NCBI GenBank assembly: GCA_945878135.1
Contig: CAMDUL010000025.1
Location: 1-45,171, forward strand
Direction of reading: 5' to 3'
Origin: Chthoniobacter flavus
Lineage (GTDB): Bacteria > Verrucomicrobiota > Verrucomicrobiia > Chthoniobacterales > JACTMZ01
Length of the DNA: 45,171 bases
Of this stretch, positions 14,670 to 23,176 are shown piece after piece; position 1 is the first letter of the stretch, and every line of letters starts with the position of its first letter. Both the position numbers and the translations under genes were made by a program. The notes beneath the pieces are model-generated. The model searched no databases and was not told where the DNA came from. It was given only the letters and a program-made list of their open reading frames with translations.

Positions 14670-15965
14670 ATGGAAATCCGAGTCCAACGCGCGCCGCTCA
14701 TCGAGGCGGACATCGAGGTGCCGGGCGACAAAAGCATCTCGCACCGTTCCGCCATGTTCGCCGCGCTCTCCGACGGCGCCTGCCGGCTGCGCAATTACCT
14801 TCCCGGGGAGGATTGCCTCGGCACCCTGCGCGTCCTGCGGCAACTCGGAGTGACGATCGAGAGCCTCTCGCCGAGCGAACATGTTGTCCATGGCTTGCGG
14901 GGACGTTTCAGCGAGCCGCAAGGCGACCTTGATTGCGGAAACTCCGGCACCACGATGCGCCTGATGTCCGGACTCCTCGCCGCGCAACCGTTCCGTTGCC
15001 GTCTGACCGGCGACGCATCCCTTTCGCGCCGGCCGATGCGGCGGATCATGGAGCCCCTGCAGCAAATGGGGGCCGTTTTCGAAGCCGAAGGAGAAGGTGG
15101 ATGCCCGCCCCTCGTCATCCGCGGAACCGCCGGTCTCAGACCCCTCGCCTACCGCCTTCCCGTGCCCAGCGCGCAGGTCAAAAGCGCCATCCTGCTCGCC
15201 GGTCTCTTCGCCGACGGCGTCACCACCGTGGACCAGCCGGTGCCGACGCGCGACCACACCGAACGCTTGCTGGAATATTTCGGCGTGCCGGTGACGCGCG
15301 AGGGGACCAGCGTTTCCGTCCGCGGCGGCACGTTGCCCCGGGCCCGGGACGTGGACGTGCCGGGCGACGTCTCCAGCGCCGCCTTCTGGCTGGTGGCCGC
15401 GGCCACGCAACCGGGCTCCTCGGTGCGGGTCCGCAACCTCGGCTTGAATCCGACGCGCACCGGAATCCTCGCCGTGCTGCTTCGCATGGGAGCGAAATTG
15501 CGCGAAGAGGAAGAGACCAAGGGCCCCGGCGAGCCCTGCGGCCGGATCGAGATTGTCGGACGCTCCCTGCGCGGCACGGAAATCGGCGGCGCCGAGATTC
15601 CGAATGTCATCGACGAGTTGCCGGTTCTCGCGGTGGCCGGCGCGCTGGCCGGCGGCACCACCGTGATCAAGGACGCGGCGGAGTTGCGGGTCAAAGAGTC
15701 CGACCGGCTGGCCGTGGTCGCCCGCCACCTCGCGGCCATGGGAGCGGACGTCACGGAGCATCCGGACGGATTGGAAATTCGTGGCGGACGGCCTTTGCAC
15801 GGGGCGCGCCTCGAAAGCCACGGCGACCACCGCATCGCCATGGCCTTCGCCATCGCGGGACTTTTCGCCGACGGGGAAACCGTCATTGAGGACGCCTCGT
15901 GCGTGGAAACATCTTACCCGGGGTTCGCCGGACAACTTGAACGCATCGCCCATGGCCGCCGCTGA
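14670..15965 (+). CDS. aroA: 3-phosphoshikimate 1-carboxyvinyltransferase (EPSP synthase, class II-like)
   Basis: Transfers the enolpyruvyl group of PEP to shikimate-3-phosphate, step six of the shikimate pathway. 431 residues. Motifs are PGDKSISHR (Lys21), LDCGNSGTTMRLM, SRRPMRRIMEPL, PSAQVKSAILLAG, NPTRTGIL, AELRVKESDR and GDHRIAM. The RPM.R, SAQ.K and NPTR motifs are those used to define class II enzymes, a class known for natural tolerance of glyphosate. That property is predicted, not shown. It starts two bases after the tyrA stop and overlaps cmk by 14 bp. Confidence 0.95.
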   Translation: MEIRVQRAPLIEADIEVPGDKSISHRSAMFAALSDGACRLRNYLPGEDCLGTLRVLRQLGVTIESLSPSEHVVHGLRGRFSEPQGDLDCGNSGTTMRLMSGLLAAQPFRCRLTGDASLSRRPMRRIMEPLQQMGAVFEAEGEGGCPPLVIRGTAGLRPLAYRLPVPSAQVKSAILLAGLFADGVTTVDQPVPTRDHTERLLEYFGVPVTREGTSVSVRGGTLPRARDVDVPGDVSSAAFWLVAAATQPGSSVRVRNLGLNPTRTGILAVLLRMGAKLREEEETKGPGEPCGRIEIVGRSLRGTEIGGAEIPNVIDELPVLAVAGALAGGTTVIKDAAELRVKESDRLAVVARHLAAMGADVTEHPDGLEIRGGRPLHGARLESHGDHRIAMAFAIAGLFADGETVIEDASCVETSYPGFAGQLERIAHGRR

Positions 15966-16650
15966 GTCCCACCCAACGCCGGAAACGTCCGTCATCGCCA
16001 TCGACGGTCCTGCGGCGTCAGGCAAGAGCACGGTGGCGCGTGCGCTGGCTTCCCGGCTCGGCTACCGGTTCCTCAACTCCGGCGATCTCTACCGGGCCAT
16101 GACCTGGCACTGCCTGCACCACGGCGTCGATTGCCAGGATTCCGGAGCCGTCGCCTCGGCCGCCGGTCAGGCCCGGGTGGAGATCGGTTGCGACGGCGCG
16201 GATTACTATCCGCTGATCGACGGCGGGGATCCCCGTGCGCATTTGCGTTCGGAAGCGATCAACTCCTGCGTCTCCCCGGTTTCCGCCGTGCCGGCGGTCC
16301 GCTACATCCTCTCGGCGGCCATCCGGGCGCATGCGCAAGGACGCCGGACGGTGGTGGAAGGACGGGACATCGGATCGGCCGTGTTTCCCGAGACTCCCTA
16401 CAAATTCTACATCGACGCCCCGCCGCAGGTCCGCCAGCGCCGGCGCCGCAACCAGGGACAGGTCGAGGAAATCGCCCGGCGTGACTTGATCGACTCCACG
16501 CGCAGCACGGATCCCCTCACCGTCGCTCCCGGCGCCACGGTCATCGACAGCTCGACGCTCGATATCCAAGGCGTCGTCGCCGCCATGTTGGACAAACTTG
16601 CCGGGCAGGGCCTCGGCTGCGCCATCGCCGCATGCAGCAGCAACGGATGA
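15952..16650 (+). CDS. cmk: Cytidylate kinase
   Basis: Phosphorylates CMP and dCMP using ATP. 232 residues. The P-loop GPAASGKST is at 19-27, FLNSGDLYRAMTWH is the nucleotide-entry segment, and VVEGRDIGSAVFP and FYIDAPPQVRQRRRRNQ match the family. The canonical segment R...D..R....L is represented by ARRDLIDSTRSTDPL. The ATG at 15952 gives a family-sized protein and overlaps aroA by 14 bp. The coupling aroA-cmk is a common bacterial arrangement. The gene in turn overlaps plsC by 19 bp. Confidence 0.93.
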   Translation: MAAAESHPTPETSVIAIDGPAASGKSTVARALASRLGYRFLNSGDLYRAMTWHCLHHGVDCQDSGAVASAAGQARVEIGCDGADYYPLIDGGDPRAHLRSEAINSCVSPVSAVPAVRYILSAAIRAHAQGRRTVVEGRDIGSAVFPETPYKFYIDAPPQVRQRRRRNQGQVEEIARRDLIDSTRSTDPLTVAPGATVIDSSTLDIQGVVAAMLDKLAGQGLGCAIAACSSNG

Positions 16651-17279
16651 CCCTCTGGTATCTGCTCGGCTATTCGCTGAGCAAGGCTCTGGCCAGGACC
16701 TTCTTCGGCTACCGGGTCATCGGCGCGGAGAACATGATCGAGGAAGGCCCGTGCATCATCGCGGCCAACCACTGCAGCTACCTCGACCCGCCACTTGTCG
16801 GTATCGCCTGCCGGCGGGCCATCCACTATCTGGCGCGAAAATCGCTGCTCGATCTTCCGCTTTTGGGTCCGATCCTTCCGGAACTCAACGTCATTCCGGT
16901 GGACCAGAAGAACGCCGACCGCAGCGCCCTCATGGGCGCGATCCGCGTGGTCCGCCACGGCGGTGCCGTGCTGATTTTTCCCGAGGGCACGCGCAGTGCG
17001 GATGGCGAACTCCAACCCGCCCGGCCGGGACTGGGCATGATCGCGGCGAAAACCGGGGCCCCGGTGGTGCCGGTTCTGGTGACTGGATCATACCAGGCCT
17101 TTCCCAAGGGGGCGAAGTTCCCCAAGCCGGCGCCGGTCGAAGTCAGGATCGGCCAACCGTTCTTCCCGCGACGCGATGCAGGTGAGGAGCGACCGGATTA
17201 CGAGCTGATCAGCCGCCAAACTTTGCAGGCCATCGCCGCGCTCGGGGCTGAGGGGGAAGAGACTACTGCAACGGCTTGA
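16632..17279 (+). CDS. plsC: 1-acyl-sn-glycerol-3-phosphate acyltransferase (PlsC family)
   Basis: Acylates lysophosphatidic acid to phosphatidic acid at the inner membrane. 215 residues. The catalytic NHxxxxD box is NHCSYLD (46-52), the second block is FPEGTRS (116-122), and a third block VPVLVTGSYQAF follows. An N-terminal amphipathic or hydrophobic segment (LWYLLGYSLSKALARTFF) anchors it. Overlap with cmk suggests coupled translation. The 3' end overlaps the convergent pseudopilin gene by 17 bp. Confidence 0.9.
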   Translation: MQQQRMTLWYLLGYSLSKALARTFFGYRVIGAENMIEEGPCIIAANHCSYLDPPLVGIACRRAIHYLARKSLLDLPLLGPILPELNVIPVDQKNADRSALMGAIRVVRHGGAVLIFPEGTRSADGELQPARPGLGMIAAKTGAPVVPVLVTGSYQAFPKGAKFPKPAPVEVRIGQPFFPRRDAGEERPDYELISRQTLQAIAALGAEGEETTATA

Positions 17280-17862
17280 GGTCGGCGTAGTTCGTCGTCA
17301 CCGCCGAAGGGTTGGTTGCATCCGAGGCACGGCTGAAAGTGCCGCCATCGCCGCCCTTGCGGAAGACGATAAAACCTTTGTCTCCATAGGGAGCGTTGGT
17401 CGTCAATTTGCCATTTTCCCAGTTCTTGGTGATGAGGAAAGGGTGGTCGGAGGGCGAACTTTCCTGGGTCTCCATGATACTGAAGGCGATATTTTCGGCC
17501 GTGAAGTTCGATGATGTGGTCGGCACGATCACGCCCGGGGCGGCAAAGATTTTCCGCAAGTCGGACACCGTGAGGTATTTGTTGGTCATCAGTTCTTGGG
17601 TGAAAGTGTCCACGTTGAGCATCTGACCGTCCGAACCCATGGTCCATGCCGTTCCGCCACCCGCCGTCGTGGTGTCCATCGACATGGTCTGCGTGGCGAT
17701 GGTCAATTGACGCGCGTTGTTCAGCGTCTGGGTCATCTGCCCGCGAACCAGCGCGCTGGAAATCGCCGGGATGGCCAGGGAAGCAAGGATGGCGATGATG
17801 GAAATGACAACGAGGAGTTCGATGAGGGTGAAGCCTCGCAGGGAGCGGAATGGGGATTTCAT
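17263..17862 (-). CDS. Type IV pseudopilin-like protein
   Basis: 199 residues. The class III leader MKSPFRSLRG precedes FTLIELLVVISIIAILASLAIPAI, the prepilin peptidase site and hydrophobic N-terminal helix with Glu5 present. The rest (TQTLNNARQLTIATQTMSMDTTTAGGGTAW...) is typical of the type II secretion-like pseudopilins that are abundant in PVC bacteria. No other pilus or secretion gene is adjacent, but two PilT-family ATPases lie 2.3 kb away on the same strand. AT-rich sequence just upstream could be the promoter. It converges with plsC with a 17-bp overlap. Confidence 0.88.
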   Translation of the reverse strand: MKSPFRSLRGFTLIELLVVISIIAILASLAIPAISSALVRGQMTQTLNNARQLTIATQTMSMDTTTAGGGTAWTMGSDGQMLNVDTFTQELMTNKYLTVSDLRKIFAAPGVIVPTTSSNFTAENIAFSIMETQESSPSDHPFLITKNWENGKLTTNAPYGDKGFIVFRKGGDGGTFSRASDATNPSAVTTNYADLKPLQ

Positions 17863-17903
17863 GGTCGGGATAAATAAACAGGCTTCGGGACCGGATGCAA
17901 ATC

Positions 17904-20099
17904 CTATTCCGCCAGAAAGGCCACAACGGCCAGCGGCGGCAAGTTGATCCGGATGGAATGCTCCCGCCCCTGCCATGGGACGGGTTCGGAGCGGACGCCA
18001 TCGAGGTTGCCGACATTGCTCCCGCCGTAAACTTCGGCGTCGGTGTTGAGGATTTCCCGGTAAACGCCGGGGCGCGGGACACCGACCCGGTAACCGTCCC
18101 GCACCACCGGGGTGGCGTTGACCGCAAAGAGCACGTGCTGGCCGCCGGAGGACTTGCGGAGGAAAGCCACAACGCTGTTGTCCGCATCGTGAAAATCGAT
18201 CCACTCGAACCCCTCCTCGGTGTCATCCAGTTCGTAAAACGCGGGATGCTCCTTGTAGATGCGGTTGAGATCCCGCACCAGACGGCTCAGCCCGGCATGA
18301 AGAGGGAACTGCGTGAGGTGCCAGTCCAGGCTCTGATTGTAGCGCCACTCGTCCCACTGGCCGAACTCGCCGCCCTGGAAAAGCAGTTTCTTGCCCGGGT
18401 GCGCCCACATCAGTCCGTAGAGCAGGCGGAGATTGGCGAACTTCTGCCACATGTCCCCGGGCATCTTGCCCAGCAGCGCACCTTTGCCGTGCACGACTTC
18501 GTCATGGCTCAGCACGAGGATGAAATGCTCGTGGAACGCGTAGAGCAGCGAAAAGGTGATGCTGCCCTGGTGGTAGCGCCGGTGGACCGGGTCGAGACTC
18601 ATGTAGTGGAGGAAGTCGTGCATCCACCCCATGTTCCATTTGAACCCGAAGCCGAGGCCGCCGAGGTAAGTCGGCCGGGAAACACCGGGCCAAGCGGTCG
18701 ATTCCTCGGCGATGGTCATGATGCCGGGGAAGCGCTCGTAGCTGACCTCGTTGAAGCGCTTGAGGAAATAAATCGCATCGAGGTTTTCCCGCCCGCCGAA
18801 GCAGTTGGGCACCCATTGTCCGCCCTCGCGCGAGTAGTCGAGATAGAGCATCGAGGCCACGGCATCCACCCGCAGCCCGTCGATATGGTAGCGGTCGAAC
18901 CAGAACAGCGCGTTGGCAATGAGGAAATTCCGCACCTCGTTGCGTCCGTAGTTGAAAATATACGTCCCCCAGTCGCGGTGTTCCCCCTGCCGCGGGTCGG
19001 CGTGCTCGTAAAGATGCGTGCCGTCGAACTCGGCCAGACCGTGCGCGTCTTTCGGGAAGTGAGCCGGCACCCAGTCGAGAATGACGCCGATCCCGGCCCG
19101 GTGGCAGTGGTCGATGAAGTGGCGGAATTCGTCCGGGTTGCCGAAGCGGCTGGTCGGCGCGTAATAACCCGCCACCTGGTAACCCCACGATCCGTCGAAC
19201 GGGTGCTCGGCCACGGGCATCAGCTCGAGGTGGGTGAAGCCCATCTCAAGGCAGTAAGGAATGAGCCGGTGGGAAAGCTCGAGGTAACTCAACGGCCGGT
19301 TGTTGTCCTCGGCCATGCGTTTCCACGAGGCGAGGTGCACCTCGTAAATGCTGACCGGCTTCCTGTGCCATGCTTGCTCGGCGCGGTATTTCATCCAACC
19401 TTCGTCGGACCACTTGAAACGGTCGAGGTCGCAGACGATGGACGCGGTTTGCAACCCGTGCTGGCCGTAGAAGGCGAACGGGTCGCTCTTGAGGAAGACA
19501 TCGCCGTGGCAACCTTTGATCTCGAATTTGTAATGCGCCCCTTCGCCGACGCCGGGTATGAAAATCTCCCACACGCCGCTGCCGAGGAGCTTGCGCATGA
19601 CGTGCACGCGGCCGTCCCAGTTATTGAAATCACCGACCACGCTGACGCGTTGCGCGTTGGGCGCCCAGACGCAGAAGACGGTGCCGGCCGCGCCGTCGAT
19701 CGTCCGGAGATGCGCGCCGAACTTTTCGTAAAGGTCCCAGTGGTTGCCCTCGGCATGCAGGTGCACGTCCGTGTCACCGAGGACGCGCCCGAAAGAGTAG
19801 GGATCGCGCGTCTCCCGCTCGGTGCCGTCGTGGTCCGTCACCCGGAGAGCATAGGGGAACTCCGGCGTGCCCGCGGGCAGGACAGCCTCGAAAAACCCCG
19901 CATCGTGCATCCGGACCGCCCGGAAGGTCCGCGTGCGGTCCGCCGTGTCGACCACCGTCACGGCGGCGGCGTCCGGCAGAAAAACACGCACCGCCAGCGA
20001 TCGGCCCGCCCGGCGCATGCCGAGGGTGTGGAACGGGTCGGCGTGGCACGCTTCGAGAAAAGCCGCGAGTTCCTCGGGCGGGACGGTGGACTTGATCAT
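17904..20099 (-). CDS. glgB: 1,4-alpha-glucan branching enzyme
   Basis: A GH13 enzyme that introduces alpha-1,6 branches in glycogen. 731 residues from the ATG giving MIKSTVPPEELAAFLEAC; an upstream frame to 20189 adds 30 unlikely residues. It has the two N-terminal beta domains typical of long GlgB (first DPFHTLGMRR, second VFCVWAPNAQRVSVVGDFNNWDG). The barrel motifs are DWVPAHF, GLRVDAVASMLY (nucleophile Asp), IAEEST (acid Glu) and LSHDEVVHGKG. No other glg gene is present in the window. A GATAAT box on the minus strand around 20139-20144 may be its own promoter, about 40 nt upstream. Confidence 0.95.
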   Translation of the reverse strand: MIKSTVPPEELAAFLEACHADPFHTLGMRRAGRSLAVRVFLPDAAAVTVVDTADRTRTFRAVRMHDAGFFEAVLPAGTPEFPYALRVTDHDGTERETRDPYSFGRVLGDTDVHLHAEGNHWDLYEKFGAHLRTIDGAAGTVFCVWAPNAQRVSVVGDFNNWDGRVHVMRKLLGSGVWEIFIPGVGEGAHYKFEIKGCHGDVFLKSDPFAFYGQHGLQTASIVCDLDRFKWSDEGWMKYRAEQAWHRKPVSIYEVHLASWKRMAEDNNRPLSYLELSHRLIPYCLEMGFTHLELMPVAEHPFDGSWGYQVAGYYAPTSRFGNPDEFRHFIDHCHRAGIGVILDWVPAHFPKDAHGLAEFDGTHLYEHADPRQGEHRDWGTYIFNYGRNEVRNFLIANALFWFDRYHIDGLRVDAVASMLYLDYSREGGQWVPNCFGGRENLDAIYFLKRFNEVSYERFPGIMTIAEESTAWPGVSRPTYLGGLGFGFKWNMGWMHDFLHYMSLDPVHRRYHQGSITFSLLYAFHEHFILVLSHDEVVHGKGALLGKMPGDMWQKFANLRLLYGLMWAHPGKKLLFQGGEFGQWDEWRYNQSLDWHLTQFPLHAGLSRLVRDLNRIYKEHPAFYELDDTEEGFEWIDFHDADNSVVAFLRKSSGGQHVLFAVNATPVVRDGYRVGVPRPGVYREILNTDAEVYGGSNVGNLDGVRSEPVPWQGREHSIRINLPPLAVVAFLAE

Positions 20100-20175
20100 G
20101 GCTCGGGGGCCGCGGACAAAACGCAGCCCGCCCTCAACCATTATCGGGGCCCGTGGCGGGCAGCAAGGGCGGTTG

Positions 20176-21273
20176 TCAGCCGACGCCACCCGCCGAGTTG
20201 GCCAGCGCCGCTTCTTCCTCGGGCAGGTAAGCCTTGAACCGGTTCTTGTCGATCGCCTTCATGAACGCCTCGTGCGGCGAGACACGACCCTGCTGGAGTT
20301 CCGCCCAGATGGCGTCGTCCATGAACTGCATGCCCTGCGCTTTGCCGCCGACAATGGCATCCTGCAGCTTCTGGGTCGCTCCCTCGCGGATGATGGCGGC
20401 CACCGCGCTGTTGACCACGAGGATCTCGTTGACCGCGATCCGGCCGCCGCCATCCTGCTTCTTCAGCAGGAGCTGGGCCACCACGCCGCGCAGCGAGGCG
20501 GCCAGCATGGTGCGGACCTGCGACTGCTGGTCGGAAGGAAAAACGTCGATCATGCGGTCGACCGTCTTGCGCGCGTTGTTCGTGTGCAGGGTGCCGAACA
20601 CGAGCATGCCCGTCTCGGCGGCGGTCAACGCCAGCGAAATGGTCTCGAGATCGCGCATCTCGCCGACCAGCACGATATCGGCGTCTTCGCGCAGGGCGGC
20701 CTTGAGGCCGGCGGGAAAGTTGACCGAATGCTCCGGCACCTCGCGCTGCGTGATGATGCTCTTCTTGTTCGTGTGCACGAACTCGATCGGTTCCTCGATC
20801 GTCACGATGTGGCGGGCGAAGTTCGTGTTGATGTAATCCATCAAGGCGGCCAGCGAGGTGCTCTTGCCGGAGCCGGTCGGGCCGGTGACCAGCACGAGGC
20901 CGCCGCGCAGGTGGCCGAATTCTTTGATCACCGGGGGCAGACCGAGTTGGTCGAGCGTGGCGATGCGCGTGGGGATGAGACGGAAAACGGCACCGAGCCC
21001 GTGCACCTGCTTGAAGTAATTGCAACGGAAGCGGTTGTCCTCGTTCATCTCGTAGGCGAAATCCAGATCGCCTTTCAGCTGGTAACGCTCCCAGTTTTTC
21101 GGCGTGCAGATTTCGCTGAGCAGGTAATTCATCTCCTCCGAGGTGAGGATTTCCTCGCGGATGGGAATGACGTCGCCGTGGCGCCGGATTTTCGGCGGTT
21201 GCCCTTCGGCAAGGTGGAGGTCGGACGCCCCCGCGTTGATGAGGACTTCGAAGAACTGGTCGATGTAAGCCAT
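20176..21273 (-). CDS. PilT-family twitching/retraction ATPase (first of pair)
   Basis: 365 residues. The N-terminal PAS-like part has ASDLHLAEGQPPKIRRHGDVIPI. The Walker A GPTGSGKST is at 131-139, the Asp box IVTIEEPIEF follows, and the Walker B region is DIVLVGEMRDLETISLAL. His boxes are GTLHTNN. The overall order is PilT-like, and the protein lacks the tetracysteine domain of PilB extension ATPases. The PilT C-terminal AIRNLIRE motif is replaced by AVAAIIREG. It probably powers retraction of a type IV pilus. The start is eight bases downstream of the stop of the second ATPase gene. Confidence 0.88.
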   Translation of the reverse strand: MAYIDQFFEVLINAGASDLHLAEGQPPKIRRHGDVIPIREEILTSEEMNYLLSEICTPKNWERYQLKGDLDFAYEMNEDNRFRCNYFKQVHGLGAVFRLIPTRIATLDQLGLPPVIKEFGHLRGGLVLVTGPTGSGKSTSLAALMDYINTNFARHIVTIEEPIEFVHTNKKSIITQREVPEHSVNFPAGLKAALREDADIVLVGEMRDLETISLALTAAETGMLVFGTLHTNNARKTVDRMIDVFPSDQQSQVRTMLAASLRGVVAQLLLKKQDGGGRIAVNEILVVNSAVAAIIREGATQKLQDAIVGGKAQGMQFMDDAIWAELQQGRVSPHEAFMKAIDKNRFKAYLPEEEAALANSAGGVG

Positions 21274-21281
21274 GGGTCGGG

Positions 21282-22412
21282 TCAGATCATGCCGCAGATC
21301 TGCTTCATCTGCTGTTTTTGCTCCGCCCGGGACACCGCCTCGTCGGCCGAAATGAGACCCGCGGAGAAAAGCTCGGTCAGCGAATCGTCCATGAGCTTCA
21401 TGCCGAGCTTCTTGCCGGTCTGGATGATTCCCGGGAGCATGAAGGTTTTGGCCTCGCGGATGACGTTGGCCACAGCCGGTGTGTTCATCAGCACCTCGAT
21501 GGCCAGGGCGCGTCCCGACCCGTCGATTCGCGGCACCAACTGCTGCGAAATGATCCCGCGCAGGGATTCGCTGACCATGATGCGGATCTGCTCGCGCTGG
21601 TCGACGGGAAACACGTCGAGCACGCGGTCCAGCGTGCGGGCCGCGTTGCCCGTGTGCAGCGTGCCGAGGACGAGGTGGCCGGTCTCGGAGGCCGTGATGG
21701 CCAGGGAGATCGTCTCGAGGTCGCGCATTTCGCCGACCATGATGACGTCGGGATCCTCCCGCAAGGCGCCGCGGAGGGCCGCCCCGAACGATTCGGTGTG
21801 GGTGTGCACCTCGCGCTGGTTGACCTGGCAACCCTGCGGTGTGAAAAGGTATTCGATCGGGTCTTCGAGGGTGATGACATGCTCGCGGCGGGTGCGGTTC
21901 ACCTCCTCGACTAGGGCGGCCAGCGTCGTGCTCTTGCCGCTGCCGACCGATCCCGTGACCAGCACCAGGCCGTTTTGGTATTGGGTCAGCATCTTGAGCT
22001 GCTGCGGCAGGCCGAGTTCGTCCATCGTCCGCACATGCGTCTGGATGATGCGGAAGACCAGATCGTAGCCGAGCCGGTGCCGCACCACGCTGGTGCGGTA
22101 ACGCCCGTTTTCGTTGGAGTAGGCGAAATCGACGTCGCCGCGTTCCTCGAGGAGAGTTTTCTGCGCGTCGTTGAGGAACCCCATGGCCAGGCGCTCGGTG
22201 TCGGCCGCGGCGAGCCGGTCGGCCTGCAGCCAGATGGGCTCGAGTGTGCCGAAACGACGCCAGATCGGCACCACGTTGACGCTGAGATGGATGTCCGAGG
22301 CCCCGGACTCCTTGCCGATGGCAAGATACTGGTCGACGTGCGCGAGAGCGTGGACGGTCGGGGGATGTTCCTCGACGACCTCGACGGTTGCAGCGACAGG
22401 GGAATCGGACAC
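21282..22412 (-). CDS. PilT/PilU-family ATPase (second of pair)
   Basis: 376 residues, paralogous to the protein encoded just downstream. The N-terminus has an extra 25-residue tail, then GASDIHLSVNVVPIWRRFG. The Walker A is GSVGSGKST (154-162), unusual in having S-V where PilT has P-T. ITLEDPIEYLF, DVIMVGEMRDLETISLAI and GTLHTGN are the Asp, Walker B and His boxes. ANVIREAKTFMLPGIIQTGKKLGMKLMDDSL is close to the PilT/PilU C-terminal AIRNLIREGK region. The two genes form an operon. They may act together as PilT and PilU do, one needing the other; this is inference from the pairing. Confidence 0.88.
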   Translation of the reverse strand: MSDSPVAATVEVVEEHPPTVHALAHVDQYLAIGKESGASDIHLSVNVVPIWRRFGTLEPIWLQADRLAAADTERLAMGFLNDAQKTLLEERGDVDFAYSNENGRYRTSVVRHRLGYDLVFRIIQTHVRTMDELGLPQQLKMLTQYQNGLVLVTGSVGSGKSTTLAALVEEVNRTRREHVITLEDPIEYLFTPQGCQVNQREVHTHTESFGAALRGALREDPDVIMVGEMRDLETISLAITASETGHLVLGTLHTGNAARTLDRVLDVFPVDQREQIRIMVSESLRGIISQQLVPRIDGSGRALAIEVLMNTPAVANVIREAKTFMLPGIIQTGKKLGMKLMDDSLTELFSAGLISADEAVSRAEQKQQMKQICGMI

Positions 22413-22425
22413 GGCGGCGGAAATT

Positions 22426-22761
22426 CTACGGCTTGCGGCCCGAGCGCAAACTCAAAATAAGCGGCACCAGTTGGGTCAGCGTGCCCGGCAGGAGCTTGAG
22501 CACGACCGGAATCCAGAACCCGGCCCCGCCCGCGGAGGCCTGCGGTGCCCCGCCCGACGAACCGCCGCCGGCCGGAAGGCGCAGGAAGCGGGCCACGGCG
22601 AATCCGGCCACCGACGCGCCCGGCAGCCACCATTTCCAGTCGCGGGCCACCTCGCCGCGCAGCTGGTTGAGCGGATTGGCGGCGGCGGCCAGTTCGCGGA
22701 CCTTGGAGTGCAATTCGCCGCCAGCCGCTTCCAATTCCCGCACGTAGTCTTCCCGGTTCAT
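22426..22761 (-). CDS. Small membrane-associated protein (YqjK-like position)
   Basis: 111 residues. The N-terminus is a charged helix (MNREDYVRELEAAGGELHSKVRELAAAANPLNQLRGEVARDW). It is followed by one hydrophobic segment (WWLPGASVAGFAVARFL), a Gly/Ser-rich linker and a second hydrophobic stretch (FWIPVVLKLLPGTLTQLVPLIL). I do not recognise a named family. It overlaps the upstream gene by ATGA and occupies the place held by yqjK in the enterobacterial yqjD-yqjE-yqjK set, so a membrane-organising role with its neighbours is likely. It is 13 bp upstream of the pilT-like pair. Confidence 0.7.
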   Translation of the reverse strand: MNREDYVRELEAAGGELHSKVRELAAAANPLNQLRGEVARDWKWWLPGASVAGFAVARFLRLPAGGGSSGGAPQASAGGAGFWIPVVLKLLPGTLTQLVPLILSLRSGRKP

Positions 22762-23165
22762 GAGAGTCTTTGCATCTCGCGACTCAGCGCTTCACGGGTC
22801 CCCGGAAAAAGCGGTTTGGCCGCGCGCCCGCGCAGGACGAGCGCCAGGACCACGGCGAGAATGACATGGAACAGGCACAGACCGAAAAGTGCGGCCAGCC
22901 ATCCGCCCCCGAGCCATCCGACGAGCAACATGGTCGCGCCGAGCAGCAGGAACAAGTAGGCGAACACGGCAGCGACGATCACCGCCACGGCCAGAGCACC
23001 GAGCAGCAGGGCCTGCGCGCCGGTTTCGCGCAGTTCCAGACCGAGCAGGCCGGTCAAGGCCTGCAGGAAACGAACCAAGGCCGCGTTGAAAGCGCCGGCC
23101 GCGGCTGGCAAGCCGGGGGTCTCCGGCACCTCCTCGGGGCGGTCCGCGCCGGGTGATGCGTTCAT
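22758..23165 (-). CDS. Phage-holin-superfamily membrane protein (YqjE-like)
   Basis: 135 residues. A soluble N-terminus leads to an amphipathic helix (AAFNAALVRFLQALTGLLGLELRETG). Two transmembrane segments follow (LLLGALAVAVIVAAVFAYLFLLLG and LAALFGLCLFHVILAVVLALVL), separated by a short WLGGGW turn, and the protein ends in a basic tail. This matches the actinobacterial-holin/YqjE family, which despite the name is chromosomal and not lytic. It lies 11 bp after the DUF883 gene. Function in the family is not settled. Confidence 0.78.
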   Translation of the reverse strand: MNASPGADRPEEVPETPGLPAAAGAFNAALVRFLQALTGLLGLELRETGAQALLLGALAVAVIVAAVFAYLFLLLGATMLLVGWLGGGWLAALFGLCLFHVILAVVLALVLRGRAAKPLFPGTREALSREMQRLS

Positions 23166-23176
23166 GCGCCGCGCGT

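Noticed and set aside
17895-20237. Plus-strand open frame of 780 codons opposite glgB
   Set aside because: Antisense shadow of glgB, with no recognisable domain.
22758-23165. Prophage holin gene
   Set aside because: Holin-superfamily similarity only; it sits in a yqjD-yqjE-like chromosomal set with no phage genes nearby.
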